64,000 nt of DNA, taken from NCBI RefSeq assembly GCF_964020115.1, contig NZ_OZ026542.1, forward strand, positions 2,125,436-2,189,435, written 5' to 3'. Positions 20,436-31,320 of the stretch are shown in pieces (the stretch's first letter is position 1; each line of letters opens with the position of its first letter). Source of the DNA: Candidatus Regiella endosymbiont of Tuberolachnus salignus. Its GTDB lineage: Bacteria; Pseudomonadota; Gammaproteobacteria; Enterobacterales; Enterobacteriaceae. The notes under the pieces are model-generated. The model saw only the letters and a program-made list of their open reading frames with translations, ran no database searches and had not been told where the DNA came from. Made by a program: the position numbers and the translations under genes.

Positions 20436-21317
20436 TTATTGAGTGACTAACTTTAAACTTATTAGGGTAAGACGGGGTATTTTTTCACCTTTTAAGACTT
20501 TATCTGCCATTTCTACGCCTTTTGCACCAATCTTTTCTGGTTGCTGAGCGATGGTCGCCGCCATTTCTCCATTTTTTACCGCTTTAACGGCATCATTAGT
20601 ACCGTCAAATCCTACCACCAACACATCCGTTCTTCCCAAATTTTGCAACGTGTGCAATGCACCCAACGCCATCTCATCATTCTGTGCAAACACCGCTTGA
20701 ACCTGTGGGTAAGTGGCTAACAATTCTTGCATCACGTGCATACCATCGGTGCGATCATAATATGCTGGCTGACTGGCTAATAAATTGAACTTATGTTGTT
20801 TTACTGATTGTTTGAACCCTTCAGCCCGTTCGCGAACGCCAGAAGAAATAGCAATACCTTCCAATTGTATCACTTTAGCGCCATCCCCGAGTTTATTCGC
20901 AATAAAATCCCCCGCCATTTTTGAACCTAATACATTATCAGACGTAATATGACTTTTTACTTTCACCTGATGGGCGACGCGATCCAAAGTGATAACAGGG
21001 ATATTAGCCTCATTGGCTAATTTAATAGAATTACCTACCGCATTGGAATTTACCGTACTAATTAACAGAAATTTAATATCAGTACGGCTAATCAGAGAAT
21101 GTACATTGAGTAACTCGGTAGCTGAATTATTCTTCGAATCGAACACCTCTAATTCATAACCCCGTTTGTAGGCTTCTTTTTGTGCGCCTTCTATTAACGA
21201 AATAAAAAATGGATTGTTTAAAGTAGAAACGACTAACGCAATGGTATCCTTAGCCATTGTTTGGGTGCTCAATGCAAAATTTAATATAAATAAGGTAACC
21301 CATTTATTTATTTTCAT
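20436..21317 (-). CDS. rbsB: Ribose-binding periplasmic protein RbsB, orphaned
   Basis: Periplasmic sugar-binding protein of the ribose ABC transporter. 293 residues with a signal peptide (cleavage after TQTMA), then [16 protein letters not shown] as in E. coli RbsB, and the ligand segments [21 protein letters not shown] and VVGFDGT. It sits just downstream of kup in the same direction. In E. coli the order is kup-rbsD-rbsA-rbsC-rbsB-rbsK-rbsR; here rbsDAC and rbsKR are missing, so the transporter cannot work from this locus. The C-terminus ([11 protein letters not shown]) is slightly changed. It may serve another permease or chemotaxis, or be decaying. Confidence 0.95.
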   Translation of the reverse strand: MKINKWVTLFILNFALSTQTMAKDTIALVVSTLNNPFFISLIEGAQKEAYKRGYELEVFDSKNNSATELLNVHSLISRTDIKFLLISTVNSNAVGNSIKLANEANIPVITLDRVAHQVKVKSHITSDNVLGSKMAGDFIANKLGDGAKVIQLEGIAISSGVRERAEGFKQSVKQHKFNLLASQPAYYDRTDGMHVMQELLATYPQVQAVFAQNDEMALGALHTLQNLGRTDVLVVGFDGTNDAVKAVKNGEMAATIAQQPEKIGAKGVEMADKVLKGEKIPRLTLISLKLVTQ

Positions 21318-21528
21318 AAAAATGATTCCTGTGATAGAAATGATTTATTCCTTTATCATTCATTAACGCCGCTAATAATCTAAACGCCTATACGAAATCT
21401 CTCGTGTTTACCAATAATTGGATTAAAAATTTAACTATTTTGACGATAGCACAATCTAAATTCAGAAAACAATATTCTTTATCATCAATATTTACCGCTC
21501 TCTTTCACTATTACTTCCTTTTATTAGA

Positions 21529-23397
21529 TTAAATTCTTACCTGTATACTTAATTCAATTATCCTATTAGGTGGTATTTCAAATTGATCTGAGGCACGTAA
21601 GGCGTTGCGTTTAAGTAAAATAAACAATTTGCCACGAAAAGAGAGATACCAGGGTCGTTTAGTTAAAAAAATCGATTCATACGACATAAAAAACGATGTT
21701 TCTATCATTTGACATGATAAATTTTCTAAACTACAAAGATAAAAAATTTCTTCCACATTTGGCGTCTCTTTAAAACCATAGCGCGCACAGATCTGAAAAA
21801 AAGTGGGTGACAGTTTTTTAATTGTAACCCGACGAATATTATGTACATAAGGCGTATTTTCTGTCTGCAGAGTCAACAAAAGTATTCTTTCATGTAATAT
21901 TTTATTGTGTTTTAGATTACATAATAATGCACAAGGGATAACATTGGCAGCACGTGACATATAAACTGCTGTACCCGGCACGCTCATGGGCGGTGATTTT
22001 TCCAACGAAGTTATCATGGCATGCAACGAATTGCCGTGTTCATGCATCCTGCGTAACAGGCAAATCTGCCCATTTTTCCAGGTGGTCATAATAGTAAACA
22101 TCACCAACCCCAACATGAGCGGCAGCCACCCCCCCGAAAAAAATTTTAAGGCATTAGCCGCAAATAATGGAATATCGATACTCAATAATAGCAACAATAA
22201 AACAATAACAACGAGACGATCCCAGTGCCAGTTTTTAAATATTACCGTGCAAAAAAGAACACTGGTGATAATCATAGTCCCTGTTACAGCGATACCATAA
22301 GCATTAGCTAAATTACTCGAATGTCCAAAACCTAAGATCACAAATATAACAGCAATATATAAAAGCCAGTTAATGACTGGTATATAAATCTGGCCTGACT
22401 CTATTTCTGATGTATTAATAATACGCATTGGCGGTAAATAACCTAAATGTACCGCTTGTCGAGTAAGAGAAAATACGCCGGAGATAACAGCCTGTGAAGC
22501 AATAACCGTTGCCAGTGTTGCTAATATCAATAGAGGGATCATTGCCCAATCTGGGGCGAGTAAAAAGAAAGGATTTCTGACAGCTTCAGGATTTTTTAAT
22601 AATAACGCACCCTGGCCAAAATAATTAAGCACTAAAGAAGGAAATACAAGAATAAACCAACCTAATCGAATAGAACGTTTACCAAAATGCCCCATATCAG
22701 TATATAAGGCTTCTACGCCCGTAACGGCCAGTACCACCGAACCCAACGCAAAAAAAGAAACCATTTTATAGTTGATAAAAAAGGTGACCGCCCATTTTGG
22801 ATGAAGTGCATTCAATACTTCAGGATTAGCAATAATACTACGCAGGCCTAGAACCCCTAAAGTTAAAAACCATATCAACATAACAGGAGCGAAGAGTTTC
22901 CCTACTTTAGCCGTTCCTTTTTTTTGAATAGCAAAAAGCAAAGTTAATACCGCTATTGAACAAGGCAAAATGTAATGCTGTAACGAAGGAGCAACAATGT
23001 GTAATCCTTCTATCGCTGACATCACAGACATGGCCGGTGTTATCACCACTTCACCATAAAAAAAACTGGCGCCAATGAGACCGATCGTAACTAATTTTGC
23101 GGTAATACGCTCAGAAGTGTTACGCCCAGACAACAACATCAAGGTTAAAATCCCGCCCTCGCCCGCGTTATCCGCCCGCATAACAAAAGTTAAATATTTT
23201 AGTGAAACACTTAAAACTAACAGCCAAAAAATCAGTGACAAGAATCCAAATACCACATCAGGACGAACATCCAAAGCGTAATGAGAAGAAAAACATTCAC
23301 GTAAAGTGTAAAGAGAACTTGTCCCTATATCACCGAAAACAATACCTATTGTGGAAAGTGTTATCGCTAATAAAGACTGTTTACGTTCTGTATTCAT
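21529..23397 (-). CDS. kup: Low-affinity potassium transporter Kup
   Basis: KUP/HAK/KT family K+:H+ symporter of the inner membrane. 622 residues, the same length as E. coli Kup, with the N-terminal signature [17 protein letters not shown], about 12 membrane segments to residue ~440, and the conserved cytoplasmic tail ([40 protein letters not shown], ending [14 protein letters not shown]). Intact. Downstream comes rbsB where rbsDAC would be expected. Confidence 0.98.
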   Translation of the reverse strand: MNTERKQSLLAITLSTIGIVFGDIGTSSLYTLRECFSSHYALDVRPDVVFGFLSLIFWLLVLSVSLKYLTFVMRADNAGEGGILTLMLLSGRNTSERITAKLVTIGLIGASFFYGEVVITPAMSVMSAIEGLHIVAPSLQHYILPCSIAVLTLLFAIQKKGTAKVGKLFAPVMLIWFLTLGVLGLRSIIANPEVLNALHPKWAVTFFINYKMVSFFALGSVVLAVTGVEALYTDMGHFGKRSIRLGWFILVFPSLVLNYFGQGALLLKNPEAVRNPFFLLAPDWAMIPLLILATLATVIASQAVISGVFSLTRQAVHLGYLPPMRIINTSEIESGQIYIPVINWLLYIAVIFVILGFGHSSNLANAYGIAVTGTMIITSVLFCTVIFKNWHWDRLVVIVLLLLLLSIDIPLFAANALKFFSGGWLPLMLGLVMFTIMTTWKNGQICLLRRMHEHGNSLHAMITSLEKSPPMSVPGTAVYMSRAANVIPCALLCNLKHNKILHERILLLTLQTENTPYVHNIRRVTIKKLSPTFFQICARYGFKETPNVEEIFYLCSLENLSCQMIETSFFMSYESIFLTKRPWYLSFRGKLFILLKRNALRASDQFEIPPNRIIELSIQVRI

Positions 23398-23419
23398 AGT
23401 TTATTTCTTTTGATTACTT

Positions 23420-23479
23420 AGAGCCTGTTCAAAATCTTCTTTGTATCAGCGAGTACAAGAGATTTCGAATAGGCTCTTA
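23420..23479. repeat. R2 miniature inverted repeat, compact copy
   Basis: TAGAGCCTGTTCAAAATCTT and GATTTCGAATAGGCTCTTA form inverted arms around CTTTGTATCAGCGAGTACAA. Sits between kup and mioC. Confidence 0.8.
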
Positions 23480-23676
23480 AACATCAGTAAAAGCGTTTTT
23501 TACGCCTAAAAATTAGCCAAAAATAGGGAGTGTGTTTTACTGCAACACTTAACTTGAATATACGATTTCTACCGTCATGAATTAATTTTTACCAGAGTCA
23601 ATTTAAGTATGCATAAATTCAACCAGTTGCATAGTCTTAAAATAAAAATATAAGTTACGCACAGGTTATACCGGGC

Positions 23677-23707
23677 TTATCAACAGGTTGCTAACAGGTT
23701 ATCAACA
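23677..23707. promoter_or_regulatory. DnaA-box-like sites upstream of mioC
   Basis: Two TTATCAACA sequences, at 23677-23685 and 23699-23707, each followed by GG, differ by one base from the DnaA box TTATCCACA. The mioC promoter of E. coli is DnaA-repressed through a similar upstream box, so these are likely DnaA sites. The remaining spacer 23480-23676 shows nothing else clear. Confidence 0.6.
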
Positions 23708-23758
23708 GGTAATAAACTCGGTATAATTGTTATTTATTTTCTTTAATTGGAGCCTTTA

Positions 23759-24208
23759 ATGCCTCACATTACGCTAATCACCGGTAGCACACTCGGTAAC
23801 ACTGAAGATTTCGCTGAAGATTTAACCAAAAAATTACAATTGGCGGGGTTCAGTACCACACTTTTACATGGCCCTAATCTGGATGAACTGCGCCTATCAG
23901 GTCAGTGGCTAGTTATCACTTCAACCCATGGTGCAGGCGAGCTCCCGGATAATCTGCAACTTCTATCCACACAAATTAAACAACAAAAACCCGATCTATC
24001 TCAGGTCTATTTCGGCGCAATAGGTTTAGGCGACTCTAGCTACGATCAATTTTGTGGCGCAATCAAAAAATTAGAGCAGCAATTGATAGCGCGAGGCGCT
24101 ATTCAAATGAGTAAAAAACTTGAGATTGATGTGGCTAAATATCCCATTCCAGAAATTGCGGCAGAAAAATGGTTAATTGATTGGATGGCTAAATTTTCAT
24201 CAGATTAA
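23759..24208 (+). CDS. mioC: Flavodoxin-like protein MioC
   Basis: FMN-binding flavodoxin family protein beside oriC. 149 residues; flavin-loop motif ITLITGSTLGNTEDFAEDL, then SSTHGAGELPDNL and FGAIGLGDSSYDQFCGAIKK match E. coli MioC (147 residues). The ATG at 23759 follows TTGGAGCCTTTA; an upstream in-frame ATG at 23747 adds four residues and has poorer spacing. Transcribed towards oriC as in E. coli. Confidence 0.96.
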   Translation: MPHITLITGSTLGNTEDFAEDLTKKLQLAGFSTTLLHGPNLDELRLSGQWLVITSTHGAGELPDNLQLLSTQIKQQKPDLSQVYFGAIGLGDSSYDQFCGAIKKLEQQLIARGAIQMSKKLEIDVAKYPIPEIAAEKWLIDWMAKFSSD

Positions 24209-24608
24209 AAAACAAGCAATCAGCTGTGGATAAACCTGTGTAAAAGCTGTGTAAAGCATGTGTATATCCTGTGATTATCTTGTGGATGAATTTTGAATAA
24301 AAAACCCTGTGGATAACTCGCCATTTTATTCACAACTTATACATAAAATAATCACAAGTTACGCACAGGTTATCCTTTTTTTAACGTTATGATTTAAATA
24401 AAAAATAATGACTTATCCACAGAAAACGCTCTCCCTAATAATAATAATAATAAAAAAGATCTAAAAAAAAAGATCTTTAAATAATTACCGACGCCAAAAA
24501 ATCAAAAAACGCAATAAATAAAATTTGGCTAATCAAAAAATTTTGCGTAGAATCCACAGCATTCAGAACGAACAACCCTCATTGGCATAATCGCAAGGTT
24601 CAATCAGC
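24209..24608. other. Chromosomal replication origin oriC
   Basis: The 400-base spacer between mioC and mnmG is the known enterobacterial oriC position. Perfect DnaA boxes: TGTGGATAA at 24225-24233 and 24308-24316, TTATCCACA at 24413-24421; near-perfect ones: TTATTCACA at 24326-24334 and TGTGGATGA at 24281-24289. Next to mnmG an AT-rich unwinding region (about 24435-24500) holds AGATCT repeats, including AAAAAAAAAGATC, a full match to the 13-mer consensus AAAANAANAGATC. GATC sites cluster there. Box order and spacing differ from E. coli, where the sites are more numerous. Confidence 0.93.
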
Positions 24609-26498
24609 ATGTTTTGTCCAGAACAATTTGACGTTATCATCATCGGCGGGGGGCATGCAGGCACTGAAGCTGCTATGGCCAGCGCTCGCATGGGATGTCA
24701 AACCTTGTTACTAACTCACAACATCGAAACCTTAGGCGAAATGTCTTGCAACCCTGCCATTGGAGGGATCGGCAAGGGGCATCTGGTAAAAGAGATCGAC
24801 GCACTAGGTGGCCTAATGGGAAAAGCCATCGACCAAGCTGGCATTCAATTTAGAATTTTAAATTCCAGCAAAGGTCCCGCAGTCAGGGCTACCAGAGCGC
24901 AAGCAGACAGAGCACTGTATCGGCAAGCGATACGTAACGCGTTAGAAAAACAAAAAAATCTTTCCATTTTCGCTCAAACTGTCGAAGACCTGATCATCGA
25001 AAATAATTCTGTAGCGGGTGCAGTGACAAAGACTGGCCAAAGATTCCAAGCCAAAGCCGTAATTTTAACCGTTGGTACCTTCCTCGACGGTAAAATCCAT
25101 ATTGGCTTAGAAAATCACAGCGGGGGTCGTGCAGGAGACCCTGCATCAATCACATTGTCACGTCGCTTAAAAGAACTTCCACTACGAGTCAATCGTTTAA
25201 AAACAGGCACTCCACCCCGTATCGATGCAAAAACTATCGACTTTAGTCAATTAACCGTGCAGTTAGGTGACACGCCTATCCCAAGCTTTTCTTTCCTAAA
25301 CCATCTGACACAACGACCAAAACAGATTGCATGTCATATCACTCACACTAATAAAAAAACACATGAAATCATCAGAAACAATCTTGATCGTAGTCCGATG
25401 TACACAGGAGAAATTGAAGGAATCGGCCCCCGCTACTGCCCATCGATTGAAGATAAAATAGTTCGCTTTGCCGACCGTGATACCCATCAAATTTTTTTAG
25501 AGCCTGAGGGATTAAACAGTAACGAGATCTACCCAAATGGCATCTCAACCAGTCTGCCTTTAGACACTCAAATAAATCTCATCCACTCGATAAAGGGAAT
25601 GGAAAACGCGTGCATCATCCGCCCCGGCTATGCCATTGAATATGATTATTTTGATCCACGTGATTTAAAAAACACGTTAGAAAGCAAATATCTCCACGGA
25701 CTCTTCTTTGCCGGCCAAATCAACGGCACTACCGGTTATGAAGAGGCCGCTGCACAAGGCTTACTCGCAGGGCTAAATGCAGCACGTTTGGCTAAAGGAA
25801 AAGAAGGCTGGTCACCAAGACGTGATGAAGCTTATCTTGGCGTCTTAGTAGACGACTTAAGCACGCTAGGTACCAAAGAACCCTACCGCATGTTTACTTC
25901 TAGGGCTGAATACCGATTAATGCTACGTGAAGATAACGCTGATTTACGTTTAACTGAAATAGGTCGTGGCTTAGGTTTAGTTGATGATGATCGATGGAAA
26001 CATTACTGTGAGAAAGTTGAGAAAATAGAAAAAGAACGCCAACGTTTGCGTAATACCTGGATATCTCCTCAATCACCACATATTATGCAAATCAATGAAT
26101 TACTTAAAACGCCATTATCAAAAGAAGCCAATGGTGAAGAATTATTACGCCGGCCAGAAATTAATTATCATAACCTGACTACACTTAATTTATTTGGCCC
26201 CGCACTGCAAGATTATCAAGCTGCCGCTCAAGTTGAAATTCAAACAAAATATCAGGGATATATTGAACGTCAGCAAGAAGAAATCACAAAACAATTACGT
26301 AATGAAAATACAAAATTATCCATTAATACCAATTACCACGAAATACCTGGCCTATCAAACGAAGTGATCGCCAAACTTAATGATCATAAACCGCATTCCA
26401 TTGGGCAAGCATCACGTATTTCAGGTATTACCCCTGCCGCCATATCTATTTTGCTTATTTGGCTAAAAAAACAAAGTTTATTACGCCGCAGTGCTTAA
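24609..26498 (+). CDS. mnmG: tRNA uridine-5-carboxymethylaminomethyl modification enzyme MnmG
   Basis: FAD-dependent enzyme that, with MnmE, installs the cmnm5 group on wobble uridine 34 of several tRNAs. 629 residues, the E. coli length. The dinucleotide motif [17 protein letters not shown] (12-28), [21 protein letters not shown] and the C-terminal helical domain with [14 protein letters not shown] are conserved. Left gene of oriC, transcribed away from the origin; rsmG follows 49 bases later. Confidence 0.98.
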   Translation: MFCPEQFDVIIIGGGHAGTEAAMASARMGCQTLLLTHNIETLGEMSCNPAIGGIGKGHLVKEIDALGGLMGKAIDQAGIQFRILNSSKGPAVRATRAQADRALYRQAIRNALEKQKNLSIFAQTVEDLIIENNSVAGAVTKTGQRFQAKAVILTVGTFLDGKIHIGLENHSGGRAGDPASITLSRRLKELPLRVNRLKTGTPPRIDAKTIDFSQLTVQLGDTPIPSFSFLNHLTQRPKQIACHITHTNKKTHEIIRNNLDRSPMYTGEIEGIGPRYCPSIEDKIVRFADRDTHQIFLEPEGLNSNEIYPNGISTSLPLDTQINLIHSIKGMENACIIRPGYAIEYDYFDPRDLKNTLESKYLHGLFFAGQINGTTGYEEAAAQGLLAGLNAARLAKGKEGWSPRRDEAYLGVLVDDLSTLGTKEPYRMFTSRAEYRLMLREDNADLRLTEIGRGLGLVDDDRWKHYCEKVEKIEKERQRLRNTWISPQSPHIMQINELLKTPLSKEANGEELLRRPEINYHNLTTLNLFGPALQDYQAAAQVEIQTKYQGYIERQQEEITKQLRNENTKLSINTNYHEIPGLSNEVIAKLNDHKPHSIGQASRISGITPAAISILLIWLKKQSLLRRSA

Positions 26499-26547
26499 TT
26501 TAAATAATTTCCTATATAAAGATTAAATATTATTAAGAGCTTAAAAG

Positions 26548-27195
26548 GTGTTAAAAAAATTAGAACATTTATTAGCAATAGCAGAAATTACCTTATCTGA
26601 TGAACAAAAAAATCAGCTTATTAATTATGTCTTTTTATTAGATAAATGGAATAAAACTTATAATTTAACCTCGGTACGTGATCCACAACAAATGTTAATT
26701 CGTCATATTATGGATAGCATCGTTGTTAAGCCTTATTTACAAGGCGATAAATTTATTGATGTTGGAACTGGCGCGGGTTTACCCGGTATTCCTTTAGCCA
26801 TTATCTGTCCTAATATCCATTTCACTTTACTTGATAGCTTAGGTAAACGTGTCCGCTTTCTACGGCAGGTACAACTTGAACTTAGATTAGCTAATATTGC
26901 GCCGACACAAAGCCGTGTTGAAGATTTTGTCACAGAAGTTAAGTTTCATGGCGTGATCAGTCGCGCCTTTGCATCATTAACCGATATGCTGTCTTGCTGC
27001 CATCATTTAGTTGATAAAAATAAAGGGCATTTTTATGCCCTGAAAGGAAAAAATCCAAGTGAGGAATTAATCAATCTATCGGAAGGAATGGCGACGGTAT
27101 TATCAATCAATAAATTATCCGTCCCTGAATTAGCTGAAGAGCGGCATTTAATTATTCTCAAATTAAATGCCGAAATAAAAAATTTAAATGATTAG
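26548..27195 (+). CDS. rsmG: 16S rRNA (guanine-527-N7) methyltransferase RsmG
   Basis: S-adenosylmethionine-dependent methyltransferase for G527 of 16S rRNA. 215 residues; AdoMet motif [31 protein letters not shown] and VISRAFASL match E. coli RsmG. The start is GTG at 26548 (MLKKLEHLL), which aligns with the E. coli N-terminus; the ribosome site (AAGAGCTTAAAAG) is weak. In E. coli atpI follows directly; here it does not. Confidence 0.97.
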   Translation: MLKKLEHLLAIAEITLSDEQKNQLINYVFLLDKWNKTYNLTSVRDPQQMLIRHIMDSIVVKPYLQGDKFIDVGTGAGLPGIPLAIICPNIHFTLLDSLGKRVRFLRQVQLELRLANIAPTQSRVEDFVTEVKFHGVISRAFASLTDMLSCCHHLVDKNKGHFYALKGKNPSEELINLSEGMATVLSINKLSVPELAEERHLIILKLNAEIKNLND

Positions 27196-27247
27196 TATTG
27201 GGGGAAAGGAAAATAATAATCCTAACTTTTTCTGAAATCGTTTACTT

Positions 27248-27712
27248 TTACCATTTTTTTAAAAACTTCCTAATGTTCCCTTCCAGTTGACGAGCTCCTT
27301 CCTTTACGTCATCTGCCGATCTTTGAACTTGATTAACTATTTTATCCGCCGATCTACTAATTTCTCCCTCTACCCTAGGTGCAGTTCTACCAACTTCATC
27401 AGCTACTTTCCCACTCGATCTTTTCATTTCATCAACTAATCTACTAAATAAGTCCCCAGAAGACTTCTCAGTTCGTGTACTATCTGTGTTCATTACTTTT
27501 TGAAGACTACTTGCTACCGTTGCTCCCGCTACTGGACCTTTTACTTGTCCCTCCACAGCTAATCTATTAGCTAATAACTCAGTAAGTACCTCAGTTGATA
27601 TATTACTTGTATCCACTATTCTTCGTTGAAAATCACTTGTTGCTGTGTTTTCTTGGGGTTGTGATGTCGCCGCCCCCGCCGCCGTACCTAAGAGTCCAAT
27701 TGGAAGTGTCAT
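27248..27712 (-). CDS. Unknown small protein with amphipathic repeat tail
   Basis: A 154-residue protein I do not recognise. The N-terminus is Ala/Gly/Thr-rich (MTLPIGLLGTAAGAATSQPQ); residues ~90-150 form a long charged amphipathic helix with ~11-14-residue repeats (RLVDEMKRSSGKVADEVGR, RSADKIVNQVQRSADDVKEG), like LEA or apolipoprotein-type helices. GAGGGTTATATAAA precedes the ATG. It lies in the rsmG-atp spacer where atpI would be, on the opposite strand. The N-terminus MTL and the leader resemble those of the gene at 28115-28549. A secreted or membrane-surface role is possible but unproven. Confidence 0.55.
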   Translation of the reverse strand: MTLPIGLLGTAAGAATSQPQENTATSDFQRRIVDTSNISTEVLTELLANRLAVEGQVKGPVAGATVASSLQKVMNTDSTRTEKSSGDLFSRLVDEMKRSSGKVADEVGRTAPRVEGEISRSADKIVNQVQRSADDVKEGARQLEGNIRKFLKKW

Positions 27713-27835
27713 TTTATATAACCCTCAAAATTACTATTCATTAAAATAGTAGCAAAGAAAATTATTTAATATAACAACACTTCGTAACAAAAAATTTACA
27801 AAAATGAAAGGCATTCCTTAAGTAAAAATACCGAT

Positions 27836-28035
27836 AACACAGTAAATTTGATCAAGGAATTTATTGATTATTTCAAGATTATTAGCGGAAGGTAACAAAA
27901 ATTATGTTTAGCAAAACCTCCTCTCCACAAAAACACATTCAGTTACCCTCTGAATCATCTTCCGGAGAGTTGTTACAACTTTAAACTCATCAATCCCTGA
28001 GCCGTCGATCTTACTTCGCTTTCAACGCTCAAATA
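27836..28035 (+). pseudogene. Relic of a duplicated atpB upstream region and 5' end
   Basis: From 27861 (TTATTGATTATTTCAAGATT) to about 28035 the sequence follows the live atpB leader and first ~45 codons at 28964-29130: ATTAGCGGAAGGTAACAAAA versus ATTAGCGACGGTAAAAGG, then CTCCTCTCC, AGTTACCCTCTGAATCATCT, AACTTTAAACTCATCAATCC and CGATCTTACTTCGCTTT, with indels and stops. Similarity resumes upstream: ATAACACAGTAAATTT (27836) versus ATAACGCAGTAGATTT (28819). No reading frame remains. A decayed tandem duplication; 28036-28114 shows nothing further. Confidence 0.8.
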
Positions 28036-28114
28036 TTAACTCGCTTACATCGTCACTTTTAATTGAAAAATAATTAAGTGACGATGTTTAAAAGATGATT
28101 TACTTAGAAAACGC

Positions 28115-28549
28115 TTACTTATGAAAGTGTTTTCTAAGCGTAACTTGATCTATCCCGTCAAGCAAAACACACACACTCTTATAAACTTGCTCTCCGCTTT
28201 TGAACGAACCTTTATTTATTATTCCATCAATACGCTGCTTTGCAGGCTTTCCTGACATCTCTTTATTAATCCTGTGAGCATTAACACAGAAACTCCCTAT
28301 CCCCACTCCCACAGCAGTAGGTACAACAAATACTATTTGGAGGATAATACGCCCTACATAAAGAAGCCCCTTTAAAAAGTAATAAGGAAGCTTTGCTACA
28401 AAAAGCCCCGCCTCTCTTAAAAAATGAACCGGTATGCTGGTATTACTTGCTTTTTTTAAACGTGCTGCCAATCCCTCAGGATTTATTACCTCTGACGGCA
28501 CTGATACTACAGCTTCTACAGCTGGCTGCATATTAACCGCTAATGTCAT
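28115..28549 (-). CDS. Unknown small membrane-associated protein
   Basis: A 144-residue protein, not recognised. Residues ~50-90 are strongly hydrophobic (FVAKLPYYFLKGLLYVGRII, LQIVFVVPTAVGVGIGSFCV), giving one or two membrane segments; the ends are charged. I take the ATG at 28549 (MTLAVNMQPAVEAV), after GTGGTGTTAT, rather than 28561, because both this gene and the one at 27248-27712 then begin MTL behind similar leaders. It lies between the atpB relic and the atp promoter on the opposite strand, so it was inserted in, or spared from, a rearranged atpI locus. Confidence 0.5.
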   Translation of the reverse strand: MTLAVNMQPAVEAVVSVPSEVINPEGLAARLKKASNTSIPVHFLREAGLFVAKLPYYFLKGLLYVGRIILQIVFVVPTAVGVGIGSFCVNAHRINKEMSGKPAKQRIDGIINKGSFKSGEQVYKSVCVLLDGIDQVTLRKHFHK

Positions 28550-28729
28550 ATAACACCACAATAAATATTATTCGATAATTAATTATTGTATTTAATAATA
28601 TCAATGTAAATACAAATTAAACCTGAGTAACATCCTTAACATTTAACATCCTTCCCAGCTTAAAGGCCGAGATTCTACGGTATACCAGATAAAAATTCCT
28701 ACTAACATCCCTTTTTCACAACTTATAGA

Positions 28730-28757
28730 TTGAATTCATCTGACGGCACCGTATAAT
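28730..28757 (+). promoter_or_regulatory. Probable atp operon promoter
   Basis: TTGAAT at 28730-28735 and TATAAT at 28752-28757 with a 16-base spacer, inside GGCACCGTATAATTTGCCCA, which recalls the E. coli atpI promoter region. The transcript would run ~245 bases to atpB through a region with no atpI. The rest of 28550-29004 has only an R2 fragment (28911-28952). Confidence 0.6.
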
Positions 28758-28824
28758 TTGCCCACTTTGGATCATTTAACTGATTAATAGTTAAAGTGTA
28801 GAAATTGAACGAAAATGCTCATAA

Positions 28825-29823
<999 letters not shown>

Positions 29824-29830
29824 TTTTTTA

Positions 29831-29954
29831 TATATCCTTCGTCTTTGAAGCCGCCGGGTTGTTGGCTGCGGGTGCTCGTCTCATCAGGTAGCATGTCTAC
29901 TCTCATCGGTCGGTCACCCTGGCAGCCGAAGGCAACTTCAAAAACGAAAGGTAC
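29831..29954. repeat. R1 miniature inverted repeat, copy E (atpB-atpE)
   Basis: Left end TATATCCTTCGTCTTTGAAG, middle GGTAGCATGTCTACTCTCAT then CGGTCGG (inverse orientation relative to copies A, C, G), right end CTTCAAAAACGAAAGGTACA. It expands the atpB-atpE spacer inside the transcription unit. Confidence 0.85.
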
Positions 29955-29969
29955 ACTACTGTGTTTTAA

Positions 29970-30227
<258 letters not shown>

Positions 30228-30287
30228 TCCTTTTTTGGAAAAAATATGAAGCTCATTTATTAACTTTATTAAAAGAGGCATGGTGCT

Positions 30288-30764
30288 GTGAATCTTAATG
30301 CGACCATTCTCGGCCAGGCCATTGCGTTTTTTTTATTTGTCATATTTTGTATGAAGTATGTATGGCCTCCCCTTATTGGAGCCATCGAGAAACGTCAAAA
30401 AGAAATTGCTGACGGTATTGCTTCTGCAGAACGTGCCAAAAGAGATTTAGATTTAGCGCAAGCCAATGTGACCGAACAACTGCAAAAAGCCAAAGAACAG
30501 GCACAGGTAATCATAGAGCAGGCAAACAAACGCAAGGTTCAGATACTTGAAAATGCTAAAGTAGAGGCCGAACAAGAACGTAAAAAAATCATCATGCAAG
30601 CACAGGCTGAGATAGACGCTGATCGTAAACGTGCTTATGAGGAGTTACGTAAACAAATCGCAGGATTGGCAATAGCTGGTGCTGAGAGAATTATCAACTG
30701 TTCCGTCAATGAAACGATTAACAGAACGCTTGTTGATACCATGGTCGCTGAACTTGAACAGTAG
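30288..30764 (+). CDS. atpF: ATP synthase F0 subunit b
   Basis: Peripheral-stalk subunit: one N-terminal membrane helix ([20 protein letters not shown]) then a long charged coiled coil. 158 residues against 156 in E. coli. GTG start at 30288, the same start codon type as in E. coli, behind AAAGAGGCATGGTGCT. Eight bases before atpH. Confidence 0.98.
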   Translation: MNLNATILGQAIAFFLFVIFCMKYVWPPLIGAIEKRQKEIADGIASAERAKRDLDLAQANVTEQLQKAKEQAQVIIEQANKRKVQILENAKVEAEQERKKIIMQAQAEIDADRKRAYEELRKQIAGLAIAGAERIINCSVNETINRTLVDTMVAELEQ

Positions 30765-30772
30765 GAGGGCTA

Positions 30773-31306
30773 ATGTCTGAATCTACCACTGTAGCCCGTC
30801 CTTATGCTAAAGCGGCTTTTGATTTTGCGGTTGAACATAAAACAGTTGAATATTGGCAGGATATGTTAACTTTTGCTGCCCGAGTAACCTATGATGAATC
30901 TATTATTTCACTGCTTTCTGGCGCATTAGCGCCCGAAACTATGGCCAAAATATTTATAGCCGCTTATGGCGACCAACTGAGTGAACCCGCCCAAAACTTC
31001 ATTCGAGTTATGGCTGAAAACAATCGTTTATTAGTTTTTCCTGAAGTGCTAGCACAGTTTATTCAATTGCGTGATTCATTAGAATCTACCGTTGATGTCG
31101 AAATTTGCTCTGCTATGCCGCTAAATGATCAACAAAAAAAGAAAATAGCTGTTGTGATGGAAAAACAGCTATCACGTAAAGTTAAATTAAATTGCAAAAT
31201 CGATTCGTCTGTCATAGCAGGGGTAATAATTCGTGCTGGTGATATGGTCATAGACGGCAGTGTAGGTGATCGTCTTAGACGTCTATCTGACGTCTTGCAG
31301 TCTTGA
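30773..31306 (+). CDS. atpH: ATP synthase F1 subunit delta
   Basis: Links the b-subunit stalk to the top of the alpha/beta hexamer. 177 residues, start [20 protein letters not shown] as in E. coli, with the C-terminal segment [31 protein letters not shown] precedes the ATG. Confidence 0.98.
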   Translation: MSESTTVARPYAKAAFDFAVEHKTVEYWQDMLTFAARVTYDESIISLLSGALAPETMAKIFIAAYGDQLSEPAQNFIRVMAENNRLLVFPEVLAQFIQLRDSLESTVDVEICSAMPLNDQQKKKIAVVMEKQLSRKVKLNCKIDSSVIAGVIIRAGDMVIDGSVGDRLRRLSDVLQS

Positions 31307-31320
31307 GGGAACTGGAGTAT

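Noticed and set aside
24435-24500. AATAATAAT tract as a simple microsatellite of no function
   Set aside because: Its position beside mnmG and the AGATCT-containing 13-mer fit the origin unwinding region better.
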